Shown here: positions 15,648-25,766 of the stretch, piece by piece
Layout: every line of letters starts with the position of its first letter
How positions within the stretch are numbered: the first letter of the stretch is position 1
NCBI RefSeq assembly: GCF_002000025.1
Contig: NZ_MUZV01000008.1
Span: forward strand, 97,282 to 161,281
Length of the DNA: 64,000 nt
DNA from: Cognaticolwellia aestuarii
Lineage (GTDB): Bacteria > Pseudomonadota > Gammaproteobacteria > Enterobacterales > Alteromonadaceae
Reading direction: 5' to 3'
Position numbers and translations under genes: made by a program
Notes under the pieces: generated by a model
Seen by the model: the letters and a program-made list of their open reading frames with translations, nothing else
Database searches by the model: none
What the model was told of the DNA's origin: nothing

Positions 15648-16409
15648 ATGGATCCATTGTTAGATTTTACCGGTAAAGTGGCTGTGATCACCGGCGCAGC
15701 TCAAGGTTTTGGTCAATTACTCGCTGAAGAGCTGGCCAAGCGTGGCGCTAAGTTAGTGATCAGCGATATTAATGAAGCAGGTGTACATAAAGTTGCTGAT
15801 GGCATTGCTGCTACCGGCGCCGAAGTATTCGCTATGCAATGTGATGTTTCGCAAAATGAACAATGCAAAGCCATGGTTGATAAAGCTATTGAAGCCTTTG
15901 GCCGTGTTGATATCGGTGTTAACAATGCCGGAATCGCGCATGAATTTATGCCATTACACGATATTGATGAAAGCATTATGGACATGCAATTTGCCATTAA
16001 TGTTAAAGGTGTACAATTTGGTATGCGTCATCAAATACAGCAAATGTTAACTCAAGGTGAGGGCATTATTCTCAATGTCAGTTCTATGGCTGGCTTAGGT
16101 GGCGCACCACGTGGTAGTGCTTACTCAATGGCTAAGCATGCGGTGATTGGTTTAACTAAAACAGGTGCCGTTGAGTATGGCCGCAGTAATATTCGTATTA
16201 ACGCTATTTGTCCATTTTTTACCTTAACGCCTATGGTGACTAATTTTGCAGATGAAGAAAAACAAAGCAAAATGGGGCGCAGTGCGCCAATGAACCGCTT
16301 AGCTGAGCCGAAAGAAATTGTTGCTATGATGCTGATGATGCTATCACCTGCCAATACTTATATGACGGGTCAATGTATTGCCATTGATGGTGGCGTGTCT
16401 GCTGCATAG
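15648..16409 (+). CDS. Short-chain dehydrogenase/reductase (SDR)
   Basis: This 253-aa classical SDR contains VAVITGAAQGFGQLLAEELAKRG at the Rossmann start, then NNAGIAHEF and the catalytic NVSSMAGLGG and YSMAKHAV (Ser, Tyr and Lys all present). Asp in VISDIN at the end of the second strand favours NAD. The C-terminus is AIDGGVSAA. It follows the kinase by 123 bp and precedes a hairpin, so it may close this transcript. It probably oxidises a hydroxyacyl intermediate; the substrate is not determinable. Confidence 0.9.
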   Translation: MDPLLDFTGKVAVITGAAQGFGQLLAEELAKRGAKLVISDINEAGVHKVADGIAATGAEVFAMQCDVSQNEQCKAMVDKAIEAFGRVDIGVNNAGIAHEFMPLHDIDESIMDMQFAINVKGVQFGMRHQIQQMLTQGEGIILNVSSMAGLGGAPRGSAYSMAKHAVIGLTKTGAVEYGRSNIRINAICPFFTLTPMVTNFADEEKQSKMGRSAPMNRLAEPKEIVAMMLMMLSPANTYMTGQCIAIDGGVSAA

Positions 16410-16422
16410 TCTGTAGTGCATT

Positions 16423-16455
16423 TTGAAAAAGCAGCTTGATAGCTTGCTTTTTCAA
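16423..16455 (+). terminator. Terminator-like hairpin
   Basis: TTGAAAAAGCA and TGCTTTTTCAA form a perfect 11-bp stem 13 bp after the SDR stop. The T-run is inside the right arm rather than after it, so termination may be partial. Confidence 0.5.
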
Positions 16456-16542
16456 GTGTAACCGCGCTGTAAACTAAAAGATCAACATACCCTAGCTAAC
16501 CCAAGTTATAAATTTTAACTGTTAAATGAAAAAGAGAATCGT

Positions 16543-18348
16543 ATGGCTGTAGCAATGATAAATGAGCGTGATTTGGAATTTATGCTTTATGAACTATTTG
16601 ATAGCGAGCAATTGATAAAACGACCACGCTATCAAGACCATGATCGCCAAACATTTAATGAAGTTATTAATACGGCAAAAGCAATTGCAGAAAAGCACTT
16701 TTTGCCTATTCGTCAAAAATTAGATACCCATCAACCGACTTTCGATGGTAAAAAAGTGCATTTAATACCTGAACTTAAACCGGCGATTGAAGCGGTGAAT
16801 GCGTCTGGTATTGGCTCTGCAATGGCTGATTACGACTTGGGGGGGATGCAATTACCGCCAATCGTAGCGAGTGCTGCAGCGACATATCTGACTATTGCTG
16901 GTGGTGTTGGAATGGGCTACAACATGTTAACTACCGCCAATGCTAATTTGTTGTTAGCACATGCCAGTAAAGACCTTATCGATACTTGGGTTAAACCTAT
17001 GTTAGATGGCCGCTTTATGGGCACAATGGCGATGACTGAACCAGGCAGTGGCTCTGGTTTAGGTGATTTGTCGACTAAAGCCGTAAAAGACAGCGAGGGT
17101 AATTATCGCTTGTCTGGCAGTAAAATTTTTATTTCGGGTGGCGATCATGATTTAAGTGAAAACATTGTTCATTTAGTGCTTGCTCGTATCCAAGGAGCAC
17201 CAAAAGGTGTCAAAGGTATCTCGTTATTTGTCGTACCTAAGTTTTTATTAAATGATGACGGTTCGATTGGCGAAGATAACGAAGTTGCCCTTGCCGGCTT
17301 ATTTCATAAAATGGGCGGACGAGCACAAACTTCAACCGCGTTAAGTTTTGGTGAAAAAAATGGTTCAGTGGGTTATTTAGTTGGTGAAGAAAATCACGGC
17401 CTTAAATATATGTTTCATATGATGAATGAAGCACGCATTATGGTGGGCACAAGTGGTGCCGTTTTGGCAACAGCCGGTTTTCAGTATTCACTTGATTATG
17501 CTAAAAACCGTCCTCAAGGCCGACTACCTTCTTGTAAAGACCCACTTTCACCTATGGTTAACATTATTGAACATGCCGATGTTCGTCGAATGTTATTGGC
17601 GCAAAAATCGTATGCTGAAGGTGCAATGGCATTAGTGCTTTATGGTACACAGCTCAGTGACGATGAAAAAACCGCAGCAACGCCAGAGCAACGAGCATAC
17701 GCGCATACATTATTAGACTTTTTAACACCGATCATCAAAACTTGGCCGTCTGAGTATGGTCCAAAAGCTAATTCTTACGCTATTCAAGTGATGGGGGGAC
17801 ATGGTTATATTAATGAGCATCCGGTTGAAATGTTTTATCGTGATAACCGACTTAATGCTATTCATGAGGGAACTACTGGCATTCAATCATTAGATTTAAT
17901 TACCCGCAAAGTGCCAATGAATAACATGGAAGGTTACCTAGCAACCTTGAACGAAATTAATCAAACCATCGCCTTAGCGCAAGAACTTGATAGTTTAAAC
18001 GAATTTTCTGATGAATTACTCAGTGCGGTTAGTATGCTAAAACATACAACCAAAGCGGTATTAACTGATATGTCGACGAAAAATATAGATCTTGCTCTGG
18101 CTAATTCGGTGAGCTATTTGTCTATGTTTGGTCACGTTATTATTGCATGGTTGTGGTTAAAGCAAGGTATTGTTGCAACTAAAGCCTTAGCTGCAAAGCC
18201 TCACCAAGACGATACAGACTTTTATCACGGTAAATTGCAAGCATTGCAATATTTTTATCGCATTGAGCTGCCACAGATAACGGTTTGGGAAAAAACGCTG
18301 AACAGTACTGACAGTACCAGTTTCGATATGAAAGCAGCATGGTTTTAA
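16543..18348 (+). CDS. Acyl-CoA dehydrogenase, 600-residue type with C-terminal extension
   Basis: This 601-aa FAD enzyme belongs to the long acyl-CoA dehydrogenase group that carries an extra C-terminal domain, the same architecture as DmdC and several bacterial fatty-acyl-CoA dehydrogenases. FMGTMAMTEPGSGSGLGDL and KIFISGGDHDLSENIVHLVLARI mark the FAD/substrate region. VMGGHGYINEHPVEMFYRDNRL and HEGTTGIQSLDL mark the active-site base region. Its nearest relative in the window is the 598-aa enzyme at 51388. It likely performs the first oxidation of beta-oxidation; chain length is unknown and a DmdC-like thio-substrate is an alternative. A strong terminator follows at 18411. Confidence 0.9.
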   Translation: MAVAMINERDLEFMLYELFDSEQLIKRPRYQDHDRQTFNEVINTAKAIAEKHFLPIRQKLDTHQPTFDGKKVHLIPELKPAIEAVNASGIGSAMADYDLGGMQLPPIVASAAATYLTIAGGVGMGYNMLTTANANLLLAHASKDLIDTWVKPMLDGRFMGTMAMTEPGSGSGLGDLSTKAVKDSEGNYRLSGSKIFISGGDHDLSENIVHLVLARIQGAPKGVKGISLFVVPKFLLNDDGSIGEDNEVALAGLFHKMGGRAQTSTALSFGEKNGSVGYLVGEENHGLKYMFHMMNEARIMVGTSGAVLATAGFQYSLDYAKNRPQGRLPSCKDPLSPMVNIIEHADVRRMLLAQKSYAEGAMALVLYGTQLSDDEKTAATPEQRAYAHTLLDFLTPIIKTWPSEYGPKANSYAIQVMGGHGYINEHPVEMFYRDNRLNAIHEGTTGIQSLDLITRKVPMNNMEGYLATLNEINQTIALAQELDSLNEFSDELLSAVSMLKHTTKAVLTDMSTKNIDLALANSVSYLSMFGHVIIAWLWLKQGIVATKALAAKPHQDDTDFYHGKLQALQYFYRIELPQITVWEKTLNSTDSTSFDMKAAWF

Positions 18349-18410
18349 TTTAACGGGACAAGGCCTTTATTGCTCAATGCAATAATTGGTGTAACTTCAA
18401 TGTCAATTTT

Positions 18411-18446
18411 AAAGCATTACCGCCTTGTCGGTAATGCTTTTTTTGT
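18411..18446 (+). terminator. Rho-independent terminator
   Basis: AAAGCATTACCG and CGGTAATGCTTT form a perfect 12-bp stem with a 6-nt loop and a T7 tract. It separates the first transcript of the cluster from the MaoC-led second one. Confidence 0.88.
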
Positions 18447-18496
18447 TATATATCAATAGACTCTTTCTATTGTCATTAGAACACACCTTTTTCTTA

Positions 18497-18566
18497 ACTA
18501 TTCGTACAATAAATATCGAGGTATGAAAACTATTCATTTGTTTAATTTTACTGTCGCGATTAGCAT
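18497..18566 (+). promoter_or_regulatory. Tandem LysR-type sites plus promoter, cluster 1B
   Basis: ACTATT-N9-AAT occurs at 18497-18514 and again at 18529-18546, exactly 32 bp apart as at 10064/10096. A 21-base identity with the 10.1-kb promoter spans 18528-18548. The -35-like TTGTTT (18538-18543) and TAGCAT (18561-18566) are 17 bp apart, again identical in placement. It should drive the maoC-SDR-thiolase-fadD transcript under the same regulator as cluster 1A. Confidence 0.75.
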
Positions 18567-18625
18567 GAGTTATCGCTTAAAATTCATTCATAGCTGGTAA
18601 CGTTAACGTACCAAAGGAAAATAGA

Positions 18626-19087
18626 ATGCCGACAGTAATTAATAGAGATGAGATTGCCAAATTTATTGGCAATCAAGCAGCGCCAACTCAGTGGCATCAA
18701 ATTACCCAAACGCAAATTAACCAATTCGCTGACTGTACCCTTGATCATCAATTTATTCATGTTGATGAAGAAAAAGCAAAAGCCACACCGTTTGGCGCTA
18801 CGATTGCGCACGGCTTTTTATCGTTATCAATGTTGTCGCATTTTGCCGAAGAGTTTAGTGTCATTATCGACGGATTCTACATGGGGCTAAACGCCGGTTT
18901 TGATAAAGTGCGTTTTTTACAACCCGTCACGGTTAATAGCCGAGTGCGTGCTCATGCTAAAACGCTTGCTATTGAAGAGAAAAAGCCCGGACAGTATCGT
19001 TTATCAACTGAAGTGACCATTGAAATTGAAGGCTGTGATACACCTGCACTTGTTGCAGAGTGGATTTCAGTACAAATGGTTAAGTAA
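18626..19087 (+). CDS. MaoC-family enoyl-CoA hydratase
   Basis: This 153-aa single hot-dog-fold protein has the R-specific hydratase motif DHQFIHVDEEKAKATPFGATIAHGF, giving the Asp/His active site and the IAHG tail. MaoC hydratases of this length typically add water to trans-2-enoyl-CoA to give (R)-3-hydroxyacyl-CoA. It is the first gene after the second LysR-type promoter and precedes an SDR of the (R)-3-hydroxyacyl-CoA dehydrogenase type, so the two steps fit. The ribosome site AAAGGAAAAT precedes ATG 18626. Confidence 0.92.
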   Translation: MPTVINRDEIAKFIGNQAAPTQWHQITQTQINQFADCTLDHQFIHVDEEKAKATPFGATIAHGFLSLSMLSHFAEEFSVIIDGFYMGLNAGFDKVRFLQPVTVNSRVRAHAKTLAIEEKKPGQYRLSTEVTIEIEGCDTPALVAEWISVQMVK

Positions 19088-19147
19088 CCTGATGGTTGCT
19101 TGCGCGATTTTAAATATTAAGTTTTTTAAAGATTTTAAGGAAAAAGT

Positions 19148-20068
19148 ATGACCATTAGTTTTCAAGGTAAAGTAGCCATAGTAACAGGTGCTGGTAACGG
19201 TTTAGGACGTTCGCACGCTTTAGAATTAGCAAAACGAGGCGCTAAAGTTGTTGTCAATGATTTAGGCGGTGCCCGTGATGGTAGTGGCGCTTCATCAGAA
19301 GCCTCGCAAGAAGTTGTGCGTTTAATTGAAGAACATGGCGGCGAAGCTATTAGCCATGGCGCTAATGTAGCTAACTTCGATGAAGTGCAAGACATGGTTA
19401 ATCAGACCATGGAAAAATGGGGCCGCGTCGATATTCTTATTAATAATGCCGGTATTTTACGTGATAAATCTTTTTCTAAAATGACTTTAGATGACTTTAA
19501 ACTGGTCATGGATGTGCATGTTATGGGCACTGTTAATTGTACTAAAGCGGTATGGGAAATTATGCGTGAGCAAAATTATGGCCGTATTGTTATGACGACA
19601 TCATCGAGTGGCATGTACGGTAATTTTGGCCAATCAAACTACGGCGCGGCAAAAATGGCGGTGTTAGGCCTGATGAATACGTTAGTACTTGAGGGCGCTA
19701 AGAATAATATTCTGGTTAATGCCTTAGCGCCAACAGCCGGCACGCGCATGACCGAAGACTTAATGCCAGAAGAAATTGTTAAAGCGTTCGCCCCCGAAGC
19801 TGTTACCGCCGGTATGCTGACCTTATGTGATGAAAATGCGCCTAATCGCTTTATTTTATGTGCCGGTGCAGGTGGTTACTCAAGTGCGAGTATTTTTGAA
19901 ACACAAGGTTGTTTTTTACCACAAAACTCGCAAAGCCCAGAAGCGGTACGAGAAAATTGGCATGAGTTAACTGACCAAGAAAATCAAGCATCGCTAGCGT
20001 CGGGTGCTAAACAAGGTGAAAAATTTGTCATGAAAGCGATGGCATTTATGAAGTCACAGCAGCAATAA
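19148..20068 (+). CDS. SDR resembling (R)-3-hydroxyacyl-CoA dehydrogenase of multifunctional enzyme 2
   Basis: This 306-aa SDR matches the N-terminal dehydrogenase domain of peroxisomal multifunctional enzyme type 2 (HSD17B4): VAIVTGAGNGLGRSHALELA, KVVVNDLGGARDGSG and NNAGILRDKSFSKM. SSSGMYGNFGQSNYGAAKMAV gives the catalytic Ser, Tyr and Lys, and NALAPTAGTRMTE follows. It would oxidise (R)-3-hydroxyacyl-CoA with NAD, directly after the MaoC hydratase step. The hydratase domain fused to it in eukaryotes is a separate gene here (18626). It lies 60 bp downstream in the same operon. Confidence 0.9.
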   Translation: MTISFQGKVAIVTGAGNGLGRSHALELAKRGAKVVVNDLGGARDGSGASSEASQEVVRLIEEHGGEAISHGANVANFDEVQDMVNQTMEKWGRVDILINNAGILRDKSFSKMTLDDFKLVMDVHVMGTVNCTKAVWEIMREQNYGRIVMTTSSSGMYGNFGQSNYGAAKMAVLGLMNTLVLEGAKNNILVNALAPTAGTRMTEDLMPEEIVKAFAPEAVTAGMLTLCDENAPNRFILCAGAGGYSSASIFETQGCFLPQNSQSPEAVRENWHELTDQENQASLASGAKQGEKFVMKAMAFMKSQQQ

Positions 20069-20186
20069 GCGTTTAGCTTTTGTAGCACGACTTACCGCCA
20101 CAGTTATCGGGCAATAATAAGCCGCTTTAACTGACAATGCTTAGATAATAAAACTAAAAATTTAAATATTACAGACAGGAAATATC

Positions 20187-21368
20187 ATGAGAGAAGCAGT
20201 CATAGTATCAGCAGCACGTACCCCGATAGGTAAAGCTTATCGTGGAGCATTTAACGATTTATCTGCGCCAACATTAGCCGCAGTAGCTGTCAAAGCAGCC
20301 GTAGAAAGAGCGGGTATTGACCCTAATGAAATTGATGACTGTATTTTCGGCGCGGCATTAACTCAAGGCAACCAAGGCATGAACTTTGGCCGTCAAGTTG
20401 CTATGGCTGCACAATTACCTGTATCGGTTGCTGGCATGACCATCGACCGTCAATGTTCATCGGGGTTAATGTCAATAGCAACAGCGGCCAATCATATTGT
20501 TTGCGATGGCGCTAATGTTGTTATTGCCGGTGGTTGTGACTCAATTAGCTTAGTGCAAAACGACAAAATGAATATGCATCGCGCGGTTGACCCCAGTGTT
20601 AAAGCTTATCGACCAGCTATTTATATGCCGATGTTAGATACTGCTGAAATTGTCGCTAATCGCTATGAAATTTCACGAGCAGAACAGGATGCATACGCGC
20701 TGAAATCACAGCAACGTACTGCGCAAGCACAAGCAGAAGGTAAGTTTGATGATGAAATTGTGCCGGTTTCTTGTACTAAGTTAGTTATGGACAAAACAAC
20801 GGGAGATATCAGCAAAGAAGAAGTTACATTAAGTAAAGATGAAGGCAACCGACCATCAACCAATATTGAAGGCTTGTCAGCGTTAAAAGCCGTAAAAGAT
20901 AATGGCTCAATTACTGGTGGCAATGCTTCACAGTTATCAGACGGTGCTGCCGCAGTTGTTGTGATGGAGCGTGAGTTAGCGCAAGCACGTGGATTAACCC
21001 CTTTAGGTGCTTATCGTGGTTTAGTGGTTGCAGGTTGTGAACCTGATGAAATGGGCATTGGCCCTATTTACGCCATTCCAAAGCTACTCGAGCGTAATGG
21101 TTTAACCATGGATGACATCGGTTTATGGGAGATTAATGAGGCATTTGCCGTACAGGTACTTTATTGTGCAGAAAAGTTAGGCATTCCAGAAGAAAAATTA
21201 AATGTAAATGGTGGTGCAATTTCTATTGGTCACCCGTATGGTATGAGTGGCACACGCATGGTCATGCATGCACTTATCGAAGGTAAGCGTCGTGGTGTTA
21301 AATATGTGGTGATCAGCATGTGTATTGGCGGTGGTCAAGGCGCTGCAGGATTATTTGAAGTACTTTAG
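20187..21368 (+). CDS. Thiolase (acetyl-CoA C-acyltransferase)
   Basis: This 393-aa protein is a full-length thiolase. The nucleophilic cysteine is in [14 protein letters not shown] (about residue 90). The C-terminal catalytic motifs are [20 protein letters not shown] (His) and [17 protein letters not shown] (second Cys). NEAFAV is also present. It would cleave 3-ketoacyl-CoA with CoA to release acetyl-CoA or a shortened acyl-CoA. It follows the SDR that produces the keto group, giving a MaoC-SDR-thiolase-ligase operon. Degradative direction is inferred from these neighbours. Confidence 0.93.
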   Translation: MREAVIVSAARTPIGKAYRGAFNDLSAPTLAAVAVKAAVERAGIDPNEIDDCIFGAALTQGNQGMNFGRQVAMAAQLPVSVAGMTIDRQCSSGLMSIATAANHIVCDGANVVIAGGCDSISLVQNDKMNMHRAVDPSVKAYRPAIYMPMLDTAEIVANRYEISRAEQDAYALKSQQRTAQAQAEGKFDDEIVPVSCTKLVMDKTTGDISKEEVTLSKDEGNRPSTNIEGLSALKAVKDNGSITGGNASQLSDGAAAVVVMERELAQARGLTPLGAYRGLVVAGCEPDEMGIGPIYAIPKLLERNGLTMDDIGLWEINEAFAVQVLYCAEKLGIPEEKLNVNGGAISIGHPYGMSGTRMVMHALIEGKRRGVKYVVISMCIGGGQGAAGLFEVL

Positions 21369-21509
21369 TAATCAAGCAGTAACATGTACAGTAGCAGTGT
21401 TACTGCATGATATGAACAAGACTACAACTAACCATACCAGCAACAACATTAACAATAATAACAATAGCACTAATGACAGTAAATATTAGTGATTGGGGGA
21501 GATAAAACA

Positions 21510-23165
21510 ATGGAAAAAATTTGGCTTGAGAAAAGTTATCCTGCAGGTGTTGAGTTTGAAATAAATCCAGACAAATATAACTCTATTGCGGATTTGTTTT
21601 TAAAATATACCAAGTTATACAAGGATAATGTCGCATTCATTAATATGGATAGCAGTATTACGTATCAAGAACTTGGTCAGCAAGCGGCTGACTTCGCTGC
21701 GTACTTACAGCACGATTTGGGCTTAGTAAAAGGTGATAAATTTGCCATTATGATCCCTAATCTTTTGCAATATCCTATTGCATTATTTGGTGCGCTAATT
21801 GCTGGTTTAACGGTGGTCAATGTTAATCCACTTTATACTCCTCGTGAATTACAGCATCAATTAAAAGACTCAGGTGCAAAATCTATTTTGATCCTTGAAA
21901 ACTTTGCTAATGTGCTTGAGACCGTTATTGATAAAACCGATGTTGAGCAAGTTATTCTCACCAGTGTCGGTGACCGTTTAAGTACAATTAAAGGTGCAGT
22001 TGTAAACTTTGTTCTTAAGTACGTTAAAAAACAGGTGCCTGCATATAACTTACCAGGCGCAGTTAAATTTAATAATGCCATGGCTAAAGGCGCAAAACTG
22101 AGTTTTACACCTGTTAGCATTCAAGGCGAAGACTTAGCGTTCTTACAATACACGGGAGGCACAACGGGTCCTTCAAAAGGGGCAATGTTAACGCACCGAA
22201 ATTTGATTGCTAATGTTGAACAATCGAATGCTTCCACTAAAAATGTTTACGAAATTGGTAAAGAAATGATGGTAACAGCCTTACCGCTTTACCATATTTT
22301 CGCCTTAACCTCTAATTGCCTGTGTTTTATTCCTTTTGGTGGTGCGAACTTGTTAATTACTAACCCAAGAGACATGGTTGGCTTCGTTAAAGAATTAGAT
22401 AAATACCCTTTTACCGCAATTACAGGCGTTAACACCTTATTTAATGGTTTATTGCATACGCCAGGTTTCGAAAAACTTGATTTTAGCACTTTAAAATTAG
22501 GTTTTGCTGGCGGTATGGCTGTACAGCGTCCAGTTGCTGAGCTTTGGGAAAAAGTGACGGGTACGCGTTTGCTCGAAGGTTATGGTTTAACGGAATGTTC
22601 GCCCTTGGTGACCATGAGCCCTTACGATCAAGAAAGTTACAATGGCACGATTGGGATACCAGCACCTTCTACTGATGTCCGTTTAACCGGTGATAATGGT
22701 GAAGAAGTTGAAATTGGTCAACCGGGCGAAATGTGGGTTAAAGGTCCACAGGTGATGAAAGGTTATCATAATCGTCAAGATGCTACCGATGAGGTGCTAA
22801 AAGACGGTTGGTTAGCGACCGGTGATATAGCCACTATGGATGAAAATGGCTTTTTTACTATTGTGGATCGTAAAAAAGACATGATTATCGTTTCGGGTTT
22901 TAATGTCTTCCCGAATGAAATTGAAGAAGTATTGGTTACTCATCCTGGCATATTAGAGGCCGCAGCTGTTGCAGCGCCAAGTGATGCCACAGGTGAAATG
23001 GTGAAAGTATTTGTTGTGCGCAAAGACTCTAACTTAACCGAACGCGATGTTATTGAACACTGTACTGAGTTGTTGACGAACTACAAACGCCCGAAAGTAG
23101 TGGTGTTTTTAGATGAGTTACCAAAAACCAATGTTGGTAAAGTACTGCGCAAAGAACTGCGTTAA
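21510..23165 (+). CDS. fadD: Long-chain fatty-acid--CoA ligase (FadD-like)
   Basis: This 551-aa adenylate-forming ligase has the P-loop [19 protein letters not shown], the A5-type motif [15 protein letters not shown], and the hinge [28 protein letters not shown]. The acyl-CoA-ligase C-terminus carries the catalytic Lys in [14 protein letters not shown]. Closest in pattern to FadD, it activates a free acid to its CoA thioester at the membrane face. I prefer ATG 21510 because a GGGGGAG ribosome site lies just before it; an in-frame GTG lies at 21489. It is the last gene of the MaoC operon, and a long hairpin follows. Confidence 0.9.
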   Translation: MEKIWLEKSYPAGVEFEINPDKYNSIADLFLKYTKLYKDNVAFINMDSSITYQELGQQAADFAAYLQHDLGLVKGDKFAIMIPNLLQYPIALFGALIAGLTVVNVNPLYTPRELQHQLKDSGAKSILILENFANVLETVIDKTDVEQVILTSVGDRLSTIKGAVVNFVLKYVKKQVPAYNLPGAVKFNNAMAKGAKLSFTPVSIQGEDLAFLQYTGGTTGPSKGAMLTHRNLIANVEQSNASTKNVYEIGKEMMVTALPLYHIFALTSNCLCFIPFGGANLLITNPRDMVGFVKELDKYPFTAITGVNTLFNGLLHTPGFEKLDFSTLKLGFAGGMAVQRPVAELWEKVTGTRLLEGYGLTECSPLVTMSPYDQESYNGTIGIPAPSTDVRLTGDNGEEVEIGQPGEMWVKGPQVMKGYHNRQDATDEVLKDGWLATGDIATMDENGFFTIVDRKKDMIIVSGFNVFPNEIEEVLVTHPGILEAAAVAAPSDATGEMVKVFVVRKDSNLTERDVIEHCTELLTNYKRPKVVVFLDELPKTNVGKVLRKELR

Positions 23166-23174
23166 TAAAGCATT

Positions 23175-23213
23175 AGATTAATCATGGGTATGATCAATAC
23201 CCGTGATTAATCT
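23175..23213 (+). terminator. Long hairpin after fadD-like gene
   Basis: AGATTAATCATGGGTAT and ATACCCGTGATTAATCT pair over 17 positions with one mismatch and a 5-nt loop. There is no T-run, so it is a probable rather than certain terminator. Confidence 0.5.
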
Positions 23214-23387
23214 ATCGTAAAACTGAGGTTGATTTATATCCATGCCACTGCAAGATGGAAGGGGCAGCTGCGTAAACCATGTTCATTGTTACACCTATTT
23301 GAAGGCAATATCATTAATAAAAATGCGTGTTGAGTACCATTGGCTCAGGCGCTCTGAAATTGGCACCGCTGGGTGTTATGGGTATAT

Positions 23388-24440
23388 ATGTTAGAAATTT
23401 ATGCTGGTGAAACGGCTTTAAAAACGATTAAAGAAAAGGGCTTTAGCCCTGAAATTTTCAGTAACTTTTTAGGTGCTAGTGGAGGGCCTAAATGGTTTGT
23501 TTTATACGGATTAGATAAGTATTTTTTTGGTGATTTTTTTCAGCACCAACAGCAACCATTAAACTTAATTGGCTCGAGCGCAGGCGCTTTTAGAATGGCT
23601 TGTTTTGCACAACAAGATCCTGTGGCAGCCATTGAACGATTAGCGAAAAACTACAGTGAAACGGTTTATTCAAGTAAAGCTAACGCCGCTGAAATTACCC
23701 ATAAAGCACGAGAATTATTAGATATATTATTTGGCGAGTCTGGCGCTGAAGAAATTATTAATAATAAAATTTTCAAAGCACACTTTGTTGTCGCCAAATG
23801 TCGAGGCTTAGTTGCCTCAGAAAATAAATTGCTATTGGGCTTAGGGCTGTTATCAAGCTTATTGCGCAATGGCGCAAAACGTTCATTGATTAAAAGTCAG
23901 TATGAACGTTATGTTTTTCAGCATCAAGATAGCGAGCTACAGCTGCATGACCCCGATAATATTTCCACCACGCGTTTAGCGTTTAGTGAAAATAATATTA
24001 AAGATGCTTTACTTGCCTCGGGTGCTATTCCTATGGTGATGCAGGGTATTCAAGATATTGCTGACTGTGGACCTGGCATGTACCGAGATGGCGGCATCAT
24101 TGACTATCATTTTGATTTAGCACTTGATGGCTTAACCCTTTATCCGCACTTTAGTTCAACGTTAAAAGCAGGTTGGTTTGACAAAAAGCTGTCAAGAAAT
24201 GTTCGTGCTGAACATTACGATAAAACGGTATTAGTTTGTCCATCACAAGCCTTTATTGATGCGCTCCCATACGGAAAAATTCCTGATCGTAAGGATTTTG
24301 TTACCCTAGATCCACAGCAGCGTTTGCAATATTGGCAGCAGGTATTTTTGGAAAGTGAAAAACTGGCAGCAGCGTTTAAAAGCTTCCATCAAACACAAGA
24401 TATTAAGCAAATAAAGCCTATTAGCCAGTTAGTTGCCTAA
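23388..24440 (+). CDS. Patatin-like phospholipase/acyl hydrolase
   Basis: This 350-aa protein has patatin-family features. FLGASGGPKWFVLYGL provides the oxyanion glycines, LIGSSAGAFRMACFA holds the G-x-S-x-G nucleophile serine, and YRDGGIIDYHFDLAL supplies the D-G-G catalytic Asp. It should hydrolyse acyl esters of lipids, possibly releasing fatty acids for the neighbouring ligase and beta-oxidation genes. There is no signal peptide. The start is uncertain: ATG 23388 is preferred over the GTG at 23373. It lies 222 bp after fadD, beyond a hairpin, so it may have its own promoter. Confidence 0.85.
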   Translation: MLEIYAGETALKTIKEKGFSPEIFSNFLGASGGPKWFVLYGLDKYFFGDFFQHQQQPLNLIGSSAGAFRMACFAQQDPVAAIERLAKNYSETVYSSKANAAEITHKARELLDILFGESGAEEIINNKIFKAHFVVAKCRGLVASENKLLLGLGLLSSLLRNGAKRSLIKSQYERYVFQHQDSELQLHDPDNISTTRLAFSENNIKDALLASGAIPMVMQGIQDIADCGPGMYRDGGIIDYHFDLALDGLTLYPHFSSTLKAGWFDKKLSRNVRAEHYDKTVLVCPSQAFIDALPYGKIPDRKDFVTLDPQQRLQYWQQVFLESEKLAAAFKSFHQTQDIKQIKPISQLVA

Positions 24441-24522
24441 CGCGCTTTATTGATAAGTTAAAACAACATTAAACACTAATAATAAAAAAATTAACAACAG
24501 AAACAAAAAAGGGAATAAACAT

Positions 24523-25521
24523 ATGACTACTTACACTGCAATAAACTTAATCGCTCGTCCAGGTGCTGGTCCTGTTGGCCCTGAATTATTTGAAGTTGTC
24601 AGCAAACAAATGCCGAGTGTTGGCGAAGGTCAGTTTTTAGTTAAGCAAAATCATATGTCTCTCGATCCAGCCATGTTCGGTTGGATGAGCCCAGACACTG
24701 AAAGCTATATTCCACCGGTTGAATTAGGCACGGTAATGCGTTCTTCTGGCGTTGGTGAAATTGTTGAAAGTAAACATCCAGATTTTCAAGTTGGTGAGCG
24801 CGTTATGGGCATGATGGGCTGGCAAGAGTATCTTTTGAGTGACGGCGTTGGTTTAAATAAAGTGACAGCACCGTTGCCCGATGAAGCCATATTGTCGGTA
24901 TTTGCTTTGCCGGGCTTAACGGCAACGCAAGGGCTTTACAGCATTGGTAAGCCACAAAAAGGGGAAACCATTGTGGTTTCTGGTGCCGCAGGCTCTGTGG
25001 GTTCAATTGTTGGTCAATTAGCTAAAGCAGACGGCTTAACAGTGATAGGTGTTGTAGGTAGTGATGAAAAAGCGGATTGGATCGTCAATGAGTTGGGTTT
25101 TGATGGCGCGGTTAATTACAAAAAACATGATTTAGCAGAAAAACTCACGGAGTTAACACCAAACGGTATTGATGTTTACTTTGAAAACACGGGTGGTCCA
25201 ATACAACATCATGTTTTTGCTAGAATGAATGCACATGGTCGAATCGCGGTATGTGGATTGATTGCAGACTACCCAAAAGCAGAGCCTGATCTAGCACCTA
25301 ACTGGATCCCTATCATTAAAAAGCGTCTAACTATACAAGGTTTTACTATGCCAGATCATTTTGGCGAAGTACCTGCTTTGTTAGCAAAATTAACACCTTA
25401 CGTGATGAAAGGACAAATTAAACATCGTGCTCATGTGCTTAATGGTCTTGAGTCTGCCATGACAGGCTTGAACTTATTTTTTACTGGCCAGAATAAAGGC
25501 AAGTTAATTGTGAAGCTATAG
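24523..25521 (+). CDS. NADP-dependent MDR oxidoreductase (PTGR/CurA-like)
   Basis: This 332-aa medium-chain dehydrogenase/reductase lacks the zinc-binding cysteines. HMSLDPAMFGWMSPD and VMRSSGVGEIVESKHP match the leukotriene B4 12-hydroxydehydrogenase/prostaglandin reductase group. VVSGAAGSVGSIVGQLAK is the Rossmann motif, and FENTGGPIQHHVFARMN is family-typical. Such enzymes reduce the double bond of alpha,beta-unsaturated ketones or aldehydes using NADPH. In this cluster it may clear reactive enones. It is spaced 82 bp after the patatin gene and preceded by an A-rich GGGAATAAAC ribosome site. Confidence 0.9.
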   Translation: MTTYTAINLIARPGAGPVGPELFEVVSKQMPSVGEGQFLVKQNHMSLDPAMFGWMSPDTESYIPPVELGTVMRSSGVGEIVESKHPDFQVGERVMGMMGWQEYLLSDGVGLNKVTAPLPDEAILSVFALPGLTATQGLYSIGKPQKGETIVVSGAAGSVGSIVGQLAKADGLTVIGVVGSDEKADWIVNELGFDGAVNYKKHDLAEKLTELTPNGIDVYFENTGGPIQHHVFARMNAHGRIAVCGLIADYPKAEPDLAPNWIPIIKKRLTIQGFTMPDHFGEVPALLAKLTPYVMKGQIKHRAHVLNGLESAMTGLNLFFTGQNKGKLIVKL

Positions 25522-25766
25522 TGGCTCGCATCTGACAACGTAAGCTAATAACAAGAAGCGATAGTTAACATAACGATAGCATTAACCTGATATGTGATTT
25601 GGCACCTCTATGCTGTTTCACCTTGCTAGTCTGTTTATTGATAACTTTTTGTCGATAATAGATAAGGCTTTAATGCCAGTAAATTAGCTTAGTTTACAAA
25701 CTCACCTTTAAACGCTGTTGCTTGTGTAAAGTGGCAACAGCGTATTATTCAGCATAGGTATTAACA

